A DNA stretch of 45,718 nucleotides from Chthonomonas sp. UBA1950 (GCA_002336105.1 DDEQ01000039.1:940-46657), one strand, 5' to 3'; positions 8,059 through 17,341 are shown, counted from the stretch's first letter. Numbers and translations are program-made. The notes: generated by a model from the sequence alone, not told the origin.

Positions 8059-9717
8059 CTAATGGCTAAACTTCCACGCCGACTGAAAGTCCTTACTGAT
8101 TGGCTGGTGGGTTAGAATCGCTCGAACCATCTCCACAGGCATTTGATTTTCTTTTAAGATCGCGTCGTGGAAGTCGCGATTCGACATCTTTCCTGAATCC
8201 ACGAGTTCATGATGTAACGCTCGGAACTGAAGGCCGCCAATCATGTAAGCCAGTTGATAGAGGGGCGGATAATCGCCTGAGAAGGAGCGACGCACCTCAC
8301 CTTCTGCGTTTGCGCGCTCATGTCCTACTCGGTCCACGAGGAAGTCAATACACTGCTCCGGGGTCATTTCACCAAGGTGGAATTTGAGAGAGAAAATAAT
8401 ACGGGCGCATCGGTGCATTCGCCAAAAAAGCATTCCGATCTTCTCTTCCGGTTTCTGAGCAAAGCCCAGATCCCAAAGCACCATCTCCCAGTAAAGCGCC
8501 CAACCTTCGACCCAGAATGGCGTCCAGAAGGCGTTTCGATACGGACGGTATCTTGTTTCGTAATACTCCTGCAGACCGTGACCCGGGATCAGCTCGTGCT
8601 GAACCGTTGCGCGTGAAAAAAACTGATTGTTGCCGCGCATGCTCATGAGCTTTTCGTCATAACTCATTGTGTCGGTGGGATAGCTGACGATGATCATTTC
8701 GCCGCCAAGAAAGAATGGGTTAGTTTTTTGTGCCTGTGGCGACATCATGCTAATGCGCCACGTTTCTTTGGCTATCGGCGGCACTGTCAGCAAATCACGA
8801 TCTTCTAGGAACTTGACGGCTTCTACAGCCAGTTTTCGGACGAGCGATGGCTGTTCGCCGGGGGCAACATGCAAACCCTTCACATGCTCTAGTGCTTGCT
8901 TCCAGTTATCACCAAAACCTAATTCTTGAGAGGCCTTTTTCATCTCCTTCTCGCACCATGCAAACTCGGTATCCGCGATTTTGATGAGATCTTCCGGTGA
9001 GTAAGGAATCATCTCGGCGTCGAGGTCTGCCAATAAGGCGTCTCGACCCACAGGGCTTCCCACAATCGCGTCCTCATCGTCTGGTTTGAGTCCGGCCAGC
9101 TCCTGTCTTAAGTCGGCAGCGTAGGAACTAAGCTCCTGATCTAGCTTTTTGTAGGCATCAGTGACCCACCAGTTGAACATTGGGTCATAGCCAGAGTAAA
9201 ACTTGTCCCATTCTTGGAGGATCGTTCGGAGTTCCTGAATCTCGCGGGTAGCCCGGTTGGCAACGACCTTTGGCGCCTTTAGCTTCTTGCCGATCTGACT
9301 TTTTAGGCTTTTTACTTCTTCGGTTACATCTGTGAGAGTCTTGGCAATGCCTTCGGGGTTGATGTCCTCGATATTGCGACGTGATTCCTCAAGCGCAGCG
9401 AGCTTTTCTGCAAACGGATGGAGTGGCTGGGTTTCGGCGTCCTTCGTCGCTTGCAGGTCGAGTTCTCGTAACCGCTTCGTAAGGAGGTTCTTCAACAGCA
9501 CGAAATCGACCTTGGATTCTTCATCAAGGGAACTGAAGTTCACCTGACTCTGCCGCAACTGCCAATCTTGATAAAGTTCACGTAAACGACTGGATTGCCT
9601 TTTGCTCAACCGCACCGCATAGGCGCGTCGAATAGCTGATTCGTCAGCAACGAACTCTCTGATCAAGTTTTCCATCGGCGGGATAAGCATACACGTAGCG
9701 ATTAGTGGTGTGAACAT
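8059..9717 (-). CDS. DUF885 family metallopeptidase-like protein
   Basis: The protein has 552 residues. The DUF885 signature HELIPGHGLQEYYETRYRP (zinc-binding HExxxGH near residue 373) is followed by FWVEGWALYWEMVLWDLGF, which supplies the downstream glutamate ligand (EGWA). This layout is that of gluzincin-type peptidases. The rest is alpha-helical (MLFWRMHRCARIIFSLKFHLGEMTPEQCIDFL is split over the helical C-terminal part). No convincing signal peptide is present, although the first 14 residues are hydrophobic. Met15 (start at 9675) is an alternative start. The gene is separated by 55 bp of AT-rich DNA from the gene at 7299-8003 and is probably transcribed on its own. The substrate is unknown. 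Confidence 0.88.
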   Translation of the reverse strand: MFTPLIATCMLIPPMENLIREFVADESAIRRAYAVRLSKRQSSRLRELYQDWQLRQSQVNFSSLDEESKVDFVLLKNLLTKRLRELDLQATKDAETQPLHPFAEKLAALEESRRNIEDINPEGIAKTLTDVTEEVKSLKSQIGKKLKAPKVVANRATREIQELRTILQEWDKFYSGYDPMFNWWVTDAYKKLDQELSSYAADLRQELAGLKPDDEDAIVGSPVGRDALLADLDAEMIPYSPEDLIKIADTEFAWCEKEMKKASQELGFGDNWKQALEHVKGLHVAPGEQPSLVRKLAVEAVKFLEDRDLLTVPPIAKETWRISMMSPQAQKTNPFFLGGEMIIVSYPTDTMSYDEKLMSMRGNNQFFSRATVQHELIPGHGLQEYYETRYRPYRNAFWTPFWVEGWALYWEMVLWDLGFAQKPEEKIGMLFWRMHRCARIIFSLKFHLGEMTPEQCIDFLVDRVGHERANAEGEVRRSFSGDYPPLYQLAYMIGGLQFRALHHELVDSGKMSNRDFHDAILKENQMPVEMVRAILTHQPISKDFQSAWKFSH

Positions 9718-9993
9718 GGCGGGCTTTACTGCAGTTTATAGGGCAATTGCTACGTTCCGCATGTTGTCACGCGTCTGAGATACTGTTTTTTTGTTAGTGA
9801 TCAAGTGGGTCTTTGCTGGTCAATATCACAGCTGAATCTCCGAGAAATTGCGGGTTTCCCCGCATCCTCACTATCAGCAACGGTGCCGGAGTTCGCTCAT
9901 CCCCGGTATGAAACACAGCACAAGATAGTGCAATGTACGGCAAACGATACTTGTCGGTTGAGAACCCACAACCGAACAGGAAAGAAGCAAGCT

Positions 9994-10089
9994 ATGTACA
10001 CCGCCATTGTTGTCGTCGTTGCAGTTACAGCGGTCATGGGAGCCATCGGGCTTCTTCATGATTCCCTCAAAGCTGCATCAAAACCCTAA
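9994..10089 (+). CDS. 31-residue single-pass membrane peptide
   Basis: A short ORF encodes MYTAIVVVVAVTAVMGAIGL followed by LHDSLKAASKP, which is one hydrophobic helix with a short polar tail. AGGAAAG at 9979-9985 is a plausible ribosome binding site, and a strong rho-independent terminator stands 60 bp after the stop on the same strand. The frame is open upstream to 9805, but the upstream codons read as unstructured sequence and lack a ribosome binding site, so I chose ATG 9994. The function is unknown. It could be a membrane regulator, a toxin-like peptide or a small subunit. No antitoxin RNA was recognised. Confidence 0.5.
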   Translation: MYTAIVVVVAVTAVMGAIGLLHDSLKAASKP

Positions 10090-10150
10090 CGTCAGCAAAG
10101 TACGAGCAGGCGGCTTTCTCTGAACGCAACGCCGATCCTCCTCACTCCAG

Positions 10151-10189
10151 AAAGCGGCTCCATGAGATATAGTGGAGCCGCTTTTTTTT
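10151..10189 (+). terminator. Strong rho-independent terminator
   Basis: AAAGCGGCTCCA (10151-10162) pairs with TGGAGCCGCTTT (10173-10184) around a 10-nt loop, followed by a run of eight T. It is oriented on the plus strand, 60 bp after the small ORF ending at 10089 and 47 bp before the ABC exporter start. Confidence 0.95.
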
Positions 10190-10236
10190 GTCTGGATTAG
10201 GGTTGTCTTCCGGGTCCAGATAAGACAAACTAGGGC

Positions 10237-12093
10237 GTGCGAGCATTCCGACGCACTCTTTTGTTTCTGAAGCCATACCGAGCGCGGGTGACGTTAGCCG
10301 TCATCATGACGCTGCTCGTCACGTTGCTTCAGATCTTGCCTCCGCGAATCTATCAAGCGGCGATTGATACAGCGATTCGCCCCGGATTAGCGGCTCAGCA
10401 GTCGCTCACCAAGCTAAACGAGGAAGCCAAGTTATCGGGTCAACCTATCGACGCGGTTAAGAAACAGGAGCTTGAGAAAACTCGTGACTCTGCTCCGAAC
10501 GTGTTGTTCTGGATTTCTGGAGCGCTTGTACTCGTCATTGTGTTTCGAAATATGTTCAGCTATGTGAACTCGTACACGATGACATGGATCGGTCATCGCT
10601 TTGTTTTTGACCTTCGCTTTGCAACCTGGAGACATTTACAAAGACTCGATCTTGCGTACCACAACCAAACTCAGACTGGCAAGATCATGGCGCGCGCTAC
10701 TGCCGACATTGAGCTGATCCAGCAACTGATTCAAGGTCAGTTAGTTCAGTTCATCACCGACCTCGTCACGCTTCTGGCCGTGCTCTCCATGCTGTTCTTC
10801 CTAGAATGGAGATTGGCTTGGATTATTATCGCGCTGGTTCCCTTTTACGTCATCGGCTATCTTGCATTCCTGAAACGGATTCGCGAGGTGAGCAATGAGC
10901 AACGACGACTGTACGACGAGATGCTTGGAAAACTTGCTGAGAAGTTTTCTGGCATTGCCGTTGTGAAAGCATTCGTTCGAGAAGATTACGAGCGCGAGAG
11001 CTTTATGAACTCGGTTCGTTCCAAATTCCGAGTGGACATGATCCAGGTCCACCTGAACCGAAGGTTAGGACTCGTTTCGGGAGTTGTCAGTGCGTTAGGA
11101 ACCGGTGCCGTCTATTCCTATGGCGGTCACCTGGTGCAAATCGGGGAGATGACTCCAGGAAAGTTGGTCGCCATGACCTTCTACATCGGGTTTATTTTTA
11201 ACCCAGCTGTGAGAGTTATCGACTTCAATAATGCTCTCCAATGGGCAGTCACAGCTATGGAGCGTGTCTTCCAAACGTTGGATACACGACCCGAAATCGA
11301 AGACTCAGTGAATGCCCTCCCATTGCCTGATCTGAAAGGCGAAGTCCTATTTGACCACGTTAGCTTTAGCTATGTCGAAGAGATCAAAACGCTAGACAAC
11401 ATCAACCTAAAGGTCTCAGCGGGTGAAAAACTTGCCTTGGTTGGGCACAGCGGTGCTGGCAAGACGACCTTGATGAACTTGCTGATGCGCTTTTATGATC
11501 CAACCCAAGGGCGTGTTCTGGTGGATGGTATCAATCTGAAAGAGGCGAGACTTGAAACACTCAGACGTCAAGTGAGCATGGTTGCCCAAGAGAACGTCCT
11601 CTTTAGCGTGAGCATCCTTGAGAACATTCGGTACGGAAATCGTGACGCTACGCTAGATCAGGTCATCGCATCGAGCAAAGCGGCTGACCTTCACGAATTT
11701 GTCGAGTCGCTCCCCGATGGGTACGAAACCATGATCGGCGAAGAAGGCATCAAGCTGAGTGGTGGTCAGAAACAGCGACTTGCTCTCGCTCGTGCTTTGG
11801 TTACCGACCCGAAGATTCTCATCCTCGATGACGTCACCAGCGCGCTTGATGGAGAGACGGAAGCACGGGTGCAAGATGCTCTCGCTCAAGTGATGCAAGG
11901 CAGAACGACTTTCATCATTGCCCACCGGCTTTCCAGTGTCGTCGATGCCGACCGAATTGTGGTATTCGATGAAGGCAAGATCGTCGACATCGGCACCCAC
12001 GCTGAACTGGTCGAGCGAGAAGGGATTTACAAGGATTTATACGAAGAGCAGTTCCGTAGCGCGCTTCAAAGCGTTGGTTCAAACAACGCCTAG
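10237..12093 (+). CDS. ABC exporter (membrane and ATPase fused), non-canonical Walker B
   Basis: The protein has 618 residues and is a type IV half-exporter. Six membrane helices span about residues 15-330. The ATPase domain runs from about 345, with Walker A GHSGAGKT near 403-410, Q-loop SMVAQENVLFSVSI, signature LSGGQ at 507-511 and H-loop IAHRLSS. Walker B reads ILILDD, with Asp532 where the catalytic Glu normally sits. In known heterodimeric exporters this marks the subunit carrying the degenerate ATP site. The start is GTG at 10237, chosen because MRAFRRTLLFLKPYR is the usual N-terminus of the family. The substrate is unknown (lipid, drug or peptide). It is convergent with the DUF1634 gene, with 5 bp between stops. 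Confidence 0.95.
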   Translation: MRAFRRTLLFLKPYRARVTLAVIMTLLVTLLQILPPRIYQAAIDTAIRPGLAAQQSLTKLNEEAKLSGQPIDAVKKQELEKTRDSAPNVLFWISGALVLVIVFRNMFSYVNSYTMTWIGHRFVFDLRFATWRHLQRLDLAYHNQTQTGKIMARATADIELIQQLIQGQLVQFITDLVTLLAVLSMLFFLEWRLAWIIIALVPFYVIGYLAFLKRIREVSNEQRRLYDEMLGKLAEKFSGIAVVKAFVREDYERESFMNSVRSKFRVDMIQVHLNRRLGLVSGVVSALGTGAVYSYGGHLVQIGEMTPGKLVAMTFYIGFIFNPAVRVIDFNNALQWAVTAMERVFQTLDTRPEIEDSVNALPLPDLKGEVLFDHVSFSYVEEIKTLDNINLKVSAGEKLALVGHSGAGKTTLMNLLMRFYDPTQGRVLVDGINLKEARLETLRRQVSMVAQENVLFSVSILENIRYGNRDATLDQVIASSKAADLHEFVESLPDGYETMIGEEGIKLSGGQKQRLALARALVTDPKILILDDVTSALDGETEARVQDALAQVMQGRTTFIIAHRLSSVVDADRIVVFDEGKIVDIGTHAELVEREGIYKDLYEEQFRSALQSVGSNNA

Positions 12094-12098
12094 ATCAT

Positions 12099-12482
12099 TC
12101 ACTCCGTTGCCCCACCGAAGAATAGGCTGGCTAACAGCGTCAACAGCACTGCGGAAGTGATGGCCACGTACACACGATCTTTCTCTTTGATGAAGCCGAG
12201 TAGTGAAACGGCCACTCGTGTGATCGGGGTTAGCAGAAGCAGCAAAATCGAGAACATCATGATCGCTCTCGGCTGCAAATGCAGGACGCCTTCGATAATT
12301 GATGGCACATGACGGTCTGCTTCTGGGGTTCCTAGAAACTGACTGTACGACGTGGAGGTGGTTCGGTTAGCAATAGCATTGAAAATGAGCCCGACAATGC
12401 CGACTGCAGCAGAAGTCAAAACGCCGACACGCAGGACGAAGCTAACGACATGTTGCATGGAGCCTTCGGTATCTCGATTCAT
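12099..12482 (-). CDS. DUF1634 family membrane protein
   Basis: The protein has 127 residues and three predicted membrane helices: VVSFVLRVGVLTSAAVGIVGL, AIMMFSILLLLLTPITRVAV and VYVAITSAVLLTLLASLFF. PRAIMMFSILLLLLTPITRV is a DUF1634 signature. Family members typically sit next to TauE/SafE permeases, as here: its ATG overlaps the permease stop by 4 bp (12479-12482), so the two are co-translated. The role is unproven. It is probably an accessory subunit of the permease. Confidence 0.88.
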   Translation of the reverse strand: MNRDTEGSMQHVVSFVLRVGVLTSAAVGIVGLIFNAIANRTTSTSYSQFLGTPEADRHVPSIIEGVLHLQPRAIMMFSILLLLLTPITRVAVSLLGFIKEKDRVYVAITSAVLLTLLASLFFGGATE

Positions 12483-13315
12483 TTGGCTGAGACTCCTTTA
12501 GCGATCATGGTGACCGCGACGAATGCAACTAGCACGGCGAATAATTGGCGCAAGAGCTTCACCGGCATTTTGGGCATCACTCGTGCGCCGACGAGCGACC
12601 CAACAACGACCCCAAGCATGACCGGCAATGTGATATTGGGCTCCAACTGGCCACGACCCAAGTAGACACCTGCACTTGCGGCTGCGGTGACGCCGATCAT
12701 AAAGTTGCTTGTCGCCGTTGAAACGCGAAAGGGTATTCGCATGGCGATGTCCATCGCGGGGACTTTCAGAGACCCGGAGCCGATCCCGAGCAAACCAGAG
12801 AAGGTTCCGGCACCGAACATCAACAGAACTCCGAGCTTCACTCGCTGGACTTTGTAAGGCTCAACATTACCGTTTGGTAACTTGTACACTCCGCTCAAGC
12901 CGAGTTTATCGCTAAGTGGATCAACATCCGCTTCGGCGCTCGTCTGCTTAGGACCGCGAGAGGAGTTATACGCAGTTTGAAGCATCACCAACCCAAAAAT
13001 GATCGAAAGCAACTTGGTGGAAATGACGCTACCTAAATAGGCTCCGAATAACGCTCCGCTTACCGTGCCGATTTCAAGCAGCATTCCTAAACGAATGTTG
13101 GACAGTCCGTCACGAACGTATGCCGCCGCAGAACCGGAAGAGGTTGCGATGGTGGCTACGAGAGCTGCCCCAATGGCATATTTGATGTCAATTCCGAGGA
13201 GAAGTGTCAGGGCGGGGGTTAGAATTATCCCACCACCGAGCCCAGTAAGTGCTCCGACAAACCCTGCCAAAACCCCGGCTAGAACGAGAAAAATGGTGAG
13301 CGCTAGAATGGTCAA
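12479..13315 (-). CDS. TauE/SafE family sulfite/organosulfonate exporter-like permease
   Basis: The protein has 278 residues and about eight membrane helices in two repeats. Signature loops are GALTGLGGGIILTPALTLLLG near residue 25 and its second-half counterpart GLLGIGSGSLKVPAMDIAM. The family transports sulfite, sulfonates or other anions, and the substrate cannot be assigned here. The first gene of a two-gene unit with the DUF1634 protein, it starts 26 bp downstream of the M61 peptidase stop, so it may be cotranscribed with that gene. Confidence 0.93.
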   Translation of the reverse strand: MTILALTIFLVLAGVLAGFVGALTGLGGGIILTPALTLLLGIDIKYAIGAALVATIATSSGSAAAYVRDGLSNIRLGMLLEIGTVSGALFGAYLGSVISTKLLSIIFGLVMLQTAYNSSRGPKQTSAEADVDPLSDKLGLSGVYKLPNGNVEPYKVQRVKLGVLLMFGAGTFSGLLGIGSGSLKVPAMDIAMRIPFRVSTATSNFMIGVTAAASAGVYLGRGQLEPNITLPVMLGVVVGSLVGARVMPKMPVKLLRQLFAVLVAFVAVTMIAKGVSAK

Positions 13316-13341
13316 GCCAACATAAAGCTACCCCACGGTGT

Positions 13342-14841
13342 CTATTCGCTGCTTTTCCAGGTAGTCCCTTGCTTGAGTAACGTTTCTCTCAGTTGGACCT
13401 GTTCGGGGGTTGAATCACTTTTTTCCTTGACCTGTCCGTTCTCGTAAATGAGAGCTGCTTTCGCAAGGACCTCGTTGTAGGGAAGTTGCCCGGGGTGCAT
13501 CACCCACGTATCGTAAAGCTTGCCGAGAGGTTGTCCGCCAAACCGAACGAGGAGCTTTCTTATTGCTCCATCTTTGAAGGCAGAACCTCCCTTGCACTGC
13601 TCCCAAAGGGCAAGCTCAACATCATCAAGGGTCGATTTGCCTTCGGTTCGAGAGCGAAGCTCGATGTCGAACATCAGCCCAAGGATCCAGCCTGTCGGAT
13701 AGTAGTCCACCTTGTACCCACTGCTGTGCGAGTTGTTGGCTTCCGGAGTTTTGTATCCGCTCTCCCAAGGGCTGACCTCTCGGCGGGCTGGATTACCTTC
13801 AATCCGTACCAATTGGTTTTGTATTTCTTGGAAGTACAACTGCCGAGTGCCGTAACCCGCCCGAAACGGAAGCGTGTATGCATAGTAGTCAGTCACTCCT
13901 TCGAGCCACCAAAGATCGCCAGAACGGGGGAGTTTTGTGTAATCGAACGGCCCAAGCTGCTGGGACCGAATTCGCTTCACGTTCCAAAGATGAAAGAACT
14001 CGTGAGCCATTCCTGAGACCATTCCAGGTCCCATGCCTGTACTCGCAAAAACCTGAGTCGAAGAAGAGTGCTCCACGCCTCCTCCTCCATCAGGAATAAA
14101 TGAAATAGCTTGAACGTGCCACACGTATCGGTCAAACGGAGCGCCGCCGAAGTACTTCGTTTCCGTCTCGGAAACGTTCTGCAGGATTTGCTTTAACTTG
14201 CCCTGATTGATCTTGTTTTGGGCTGGACCGCGTAGCGCGATGGTGTACTTCTTGCCTTCGAGCGTGTAACTGTCTTCGATAAACTTTCCAAGCGTCACCG
14301 GGCAATCCGCCAGCTCGTCGTAATCGTGGGCTTCGAAACCGCTTTCAACTGGCTTGAGGCTCACTGCAACTTTTTGGTCCGGTTTAGTTTCAAACCGAAG
14401 TTGGCACTTTTCTTGCTTTCGGTCAACGACGTACATGTAGACGGTGGGGCCGCTGTAATGAACGACCATTTCGTCGCCGGAAAACATGCCTAATCGGTCT
14501 TGTGATCGCTCGGCGGGGCGTTGATATGAGAGTGATATGAACTTATGGTTGCCATTTTCGACCTGCCATGTGTCGTCGCGCAGGTGCTCAACTGGAACGG
14601 GTCTCCCTAACTCATCTTTTGCCGAGACCGAAGCGACCGCCTTCCAATAGTCTTCCTTGACGTAGAGTCCCGGAGACCAACTCGGCATCTGATAGCTTGT
14701 GACCCTGCCCTTTGGCTGCAAACGAATCTCGACGTTGATTTGGTCGAGCTGTGCCGACGGTGTGACCGTGTAGAGGATGTCTGCAGATGCCATGCAGGAA
14801 AACATGCAGGTCAGAATTGGGATCGCATGGCGAGTCAACAC
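13342..14841 (-). CDS. M61 family aminopeptidase lacking a PDZ domain
   Basis: The protein has 499 residues and a signal peptide (MLTRHAIPILTCMFSCMASA). The beta-rich N-domain (LYTVTPSAQLDQINVEIRLQ) is followed by the catalytic motif AHEFFHLWNVKRIRS (HExxH near residue 280) and the third ligand region LWWLEGVTDYYAY, all canonical for M61 glycyl aminopeptidases. Most M61 proteins have about 600 residues with a C-terminal PDZ domain. This one ends shortly after the catalytic domain with a short charged tail, so the PDZ domain is absent. It is likely periplasmic. The upstream ABC exporter gene ends 63 bp before it on the same strand. Confidence 0.93.
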   Translation of the reverse strand: MLTRHAIPILTCMFSCMASADILYTVTPSAQLDQINVEIRLQPKGRVTSYQMPSWSPGLYVKEDYWKAVASVSAKDELGRPVPVEHLRDDTWQVENGNHKFISLSYQRPAERSQDRLGMFSGDEMVVHYSGPTVYMYVVDRKQEKCQLRFETKPDQKVAVSLKPVESGFEAHDYDELADCPVTLGKFIEDSYTLEGKKYTIALRGPAQNKINQGKLKQILQNVSETETKYFGGAPFDRYVWHVQAISFIPDGGGGVEHSSSTQVFASTGMGPGMVSGMAHEFFHLWNVKRIRSQQLGPFDYTKLPRSGDLWWLEGVTDYYAYTLPFRAGYGTRQLYFQEIQNQLVRIEGNPARREVSPWESGYKTPEANNSHSSGYKVDYYPTGWILGLMFDIELRSRTEGKSTLDDVELALWEQCKGGSAFKDGAIRKLLVRFGGQPLGKLYDTWVMHPGQLPYNEVLAKAALIYENGQVKEKSDSTPEQVQLRETLLKQGTTWKSSE

Positions 14842-14904
14842 AGATATTAGTCTATCACCGGCAATCTCCCTTCACCCGACGAAATCGAGCGAAGGGCGAG
14901 TTGA

Positions 14905-17094
14905 CTAAGAACCTAGACCAACGCCGATGATTTCGTTGATCGCGGTCTGAGACTGCACAAGGTTGTAGAATGCGCCTTGTTTCTCCATCAGCTCCTCGTG
15001 GGTGCCAATCTCAGCGATCTGGCCTTTATCGAGAACGATCAGCCGCGAGGCATTTCGCAAGGTGGAGAGGCGGTGGGCAATCGCGAACGTCGTACGTCCT
15101 TGCACAAGCCGACCAAGGGCCTCTTGAATCTGCTTCTCCGTTTCGACATCCACCGAGGAGGTCGCTTCGTCAAGAATCAAGATTCGCGGATTATGCAGGA
15201 TTGCACGGGCTATCGAGATGCGCTGGCGTTCGCCACCAGACAGCTTCGATCCGCGCTCGCCGACCATAGTGTCGTAACCATCCGGCTTGGACAAGATGAA
15301 GGTGTGAGCGTTTGCCGCTCTCGCCGCTTCGATGACTTCATCCATCGAAGCTCCTGGCTTTCCGTAGGCAATGTTCTCGCCGATCGTGCCGTTGAACAGG
15401 AACGGTTCTTGTAAAACGATGCCGATTTGTTCGCGAAGATCCTGAAGAGCAATCTCCCGGTAATCGATCCCATCAATCTTGAGGGTTCCCACATCAGGCT
15501 CGTAGAAACGGCAAATGAGGTTAATCGTGGTCGACTTTCCTGCACCCGACTTTCCAACAAGACCGATCATTTCGCCTGGTGCGGCGGTGAAGTTGATTCC
15601 CTTCAATACCGGGTTCGATTTGTCGTACCCAAACCGTACATTTTCGAACTGAACCTCTCCAACTATGGCTTTATGTATGCCTCGGTCGCCGTACTGCTCC
15701 GCATCCGTGTCCATGATCTCAAAGATGCGTTCGGCACCTGCCATGGCTCGGCTGAACCATTGGTTGACGGCTGAGAACCACTGAAGTGGACCGTACACAA
15801 GCATCAAGTAGGCATTGATTTGCCAGAATTTGCCAATCGTCAGTTCACCCTTGTAGACCAAGTAACCGCCGACCAACCAACAGATTAGGTTGCCGAGAGT
15901 TGTAAAGAAACTCATGGCACCAAAGATCGTGTACCAGCGTCGGTCAACGCTAACGCCAGCATCTCGAAGCTCGTTGTTACGCGCTTTGAACTTGGAATAT
16001 TCTGTGTCTTCCTTGGCGAATGCTTTCACAACACGGATACCGTGCAAAGATTCGTTCAGATGCGTGTGGAAGCGTGCCCACTTCTGACCCACCTTGTGAA
16101 ACATTTGCGACATCGGCTTCCAGAAAAAAGCGCCGATTCCGAACACCAGCGGAACGGGTGCCAAGATGCAAATAGCGAGCATCGGCTGCAGCCAAAAGAG
16201 CATGACGGAAACGCCGATAAGCGTGAGTCCGTTCAATAGCAAGTACGGAACACCTTCCACTAGGAATCCCCAAACGCGGTCCGTGTCGCTGGTCACACGC
16301 GAGGCAATGGCCCCGACCTGCTTCTTGTCAAAGAAGGTGAGTTGCAAAAACTCGATGGATCGGTAAACCGCTGAGCGCAGATCGGCCGCGATGTTTCCGG
16401 CTAGGTAGGCAATCGTTCGACCGTTCAAAATCTGTAGCACCGAACTGAAAACCAAGATGCCAAACCAAATAACCATCAGGTTGAACAGTTCTGGCAAATT
16501 ACGGTGCGTTCGAAATACCGTGTCGAGCAATCGGCCCTGAATCAGCGGTGGTACAAGGTTCAGCAGTGTCGTCGTGAGAGAAGCCAGCGCTAGAAAAATG
16601 GCTTGGTATTTATAGGGCTTTAGGAAGCGGAGGATTCGAAGCAGTGTTTTGCCACGGTTCACGCAGGCAGGACAAATGCCGTCTTTCTCTGGAAGCAAAC
16701 GGTCGCACTTTGGACAGCGGACCTTTTCCTCCTTCAAATTGATCATCAGATCTTCGCCTTTGGCGAGCTGTTCAATTCCCCGGGCGGCTTCGCTGAACTT
16801 TGCCGCAACGGTGAGCGAGTAGGTGATCAGCGGAATGATGTTTCCGGTCTTGGTCTCGACCTCCATCCGTCCGCCGCCAACTAGCGGCTCGTTTCGCGCC
16901 GACCTGATTTCGGAGATCGGAATCGATACAGAAAGGTTTCCCTGGGCATCAAGCGCACGGACGACCGTCGCTGTGACCTCAAGCGTTTGCTTACCAAAAC
17001 GGCCATCCCGCGCAAAATCTGCAGGCAAACTAATTAATATCTTCTCTAAACCGGGCATTTTGACTACCGCGGTCGTAGTGATAACTGAACTCAT
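14905..17094 (-). CDS. ABC exporter with N-terminal PH-like domain and zinc ribbon
   Basis: The protein has 729 residues. The first 120 or so form a beta-rich domain of unknown type, possibly PH-like (IPISEIRSARNEPLVGGGRM). Residues 127-144 form a zinc ribbon, CPKCDRLLPEKDGICPAC, with cysteines at 127, 130, 141 and 144. A standard exporter follows: six membrane helices (about 165-460), then an ATPase with Walker A VGKSGAGKST, Q-loop LQEPFLFNGTIGENI, signature LSGGERQR, canonical Walker B ILILDEATS with the catalytic Glu, and H-loop IAHRLST. ABC exporters normally start at the membrane domain, so the 160-residue cytoplasmic extension is unusual. The start is ATG 17094, the first codon of the extension. 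The substrate is unknown. Confidence 0.95.
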   Translation of the reverse strand: MSSVITTTAVVKMPGLEKILISLPADFARDGRFGKQTLEVTATVVRALDAQGNLSVSIPISEIRSARNEPLVGGGRMEVETKTGNIIPLITYSLTVAAKFSEAARGIEQLAKGEDLMINLKEEKVRCPKCDRLLPEKDGICPACVNRGKTLLRILRFLKPYKYQAIFLALASLTTTLLNLVPPLIQGRLLDTVFRTHRNLPELFNLMVIWFGILVFSSVLQILNGRTIAYLAGNIAADLRSAVYRSIEFLQLTFFDKKQVGAIASRVTSDTDRVWGFLVEGVPYLLLNGLTLIGVSVMLFWLQPMLAICILAPVPLVFGIGAFFWKPMSQMFHKVGQKWARFHTHLNESLHGIRVVKAFAKEDTEYSKFKARNNELRDAGVSVDRRWYTIFGAMSFFTTLGNLICWLVGGYLVYKGELTIGKFWQINAYLMLVYGPLQWFSAVNQWFSRAMAGAERIFEIMDTDAEQYGDRGIHKAIVGEVQFENVRFGYDKSNPVLKGINFTAAPGEMIGLVGKSGAGKSTTINLICRFYEPDVGTLKIDGIDYREIALQDLREQIGIVLQEPFLFNGTIGENIAYGKPGASMDEVIEAARAANAHTFILSKPDGYDTMVGERGSKLSGGERQRISIARAILHNPRILILDEATSSVDVETEKQIQEALGRLVQGRTTFAIAHRLSTLRNASRLIVLDKGQIAEIGTHEELMEKQGAFYNLVQSQTAINEIIGVGLGS

Positions 17095-17269
17095 ACGATC
17101 CCTCCCTCGGGTCGTTTCGATGTCTGAGCTGGTAGGCGACTGGTTAGGTGCTTATTCAGCGATGATCGGTCGCGCGGAACAATCCGCTAAACGCAAACAT
17201 TGTGCTTCAACCTTGACTGAATGCCAAGGGACACACATGCTTCATTTTCTGTACGGCTATTAAAAGCCC

Positions 17270-17318
17270 GCCGACAGCAACCGCAACAGAGATCGAATCT
17301 TACCCAGTCGCTGTCGGC
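17270..17318. terminator. Long-loop hairpin downstream of leuA
   Basis: GCCGACAGC (17270-17278) and GCTGTCGGC (17310-17318) form a 9-bp stem with a 31-nt loop, 24 bp past the leuA stop. Read on the minus strand, GGGCTTTTAAT follows the stem, a modest U-rich run. Confidence 0.55.
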
Positions 17319-17341
17319 TTTCCACTAGGTCCTAGGTCTCG

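Noticed and set aside
9805..9993. Upstream extension of the small ORF at 9994
   Set aside because: The extra 63 residues have no family features or ribosome binding site, and the membrane peptide starts naturally at ATG 9994.
14970..15774. Plus-strand open frames opposite the ABC exporter ATPase domain
   Set aside because: They mirror a conserved coding region and lack family features.
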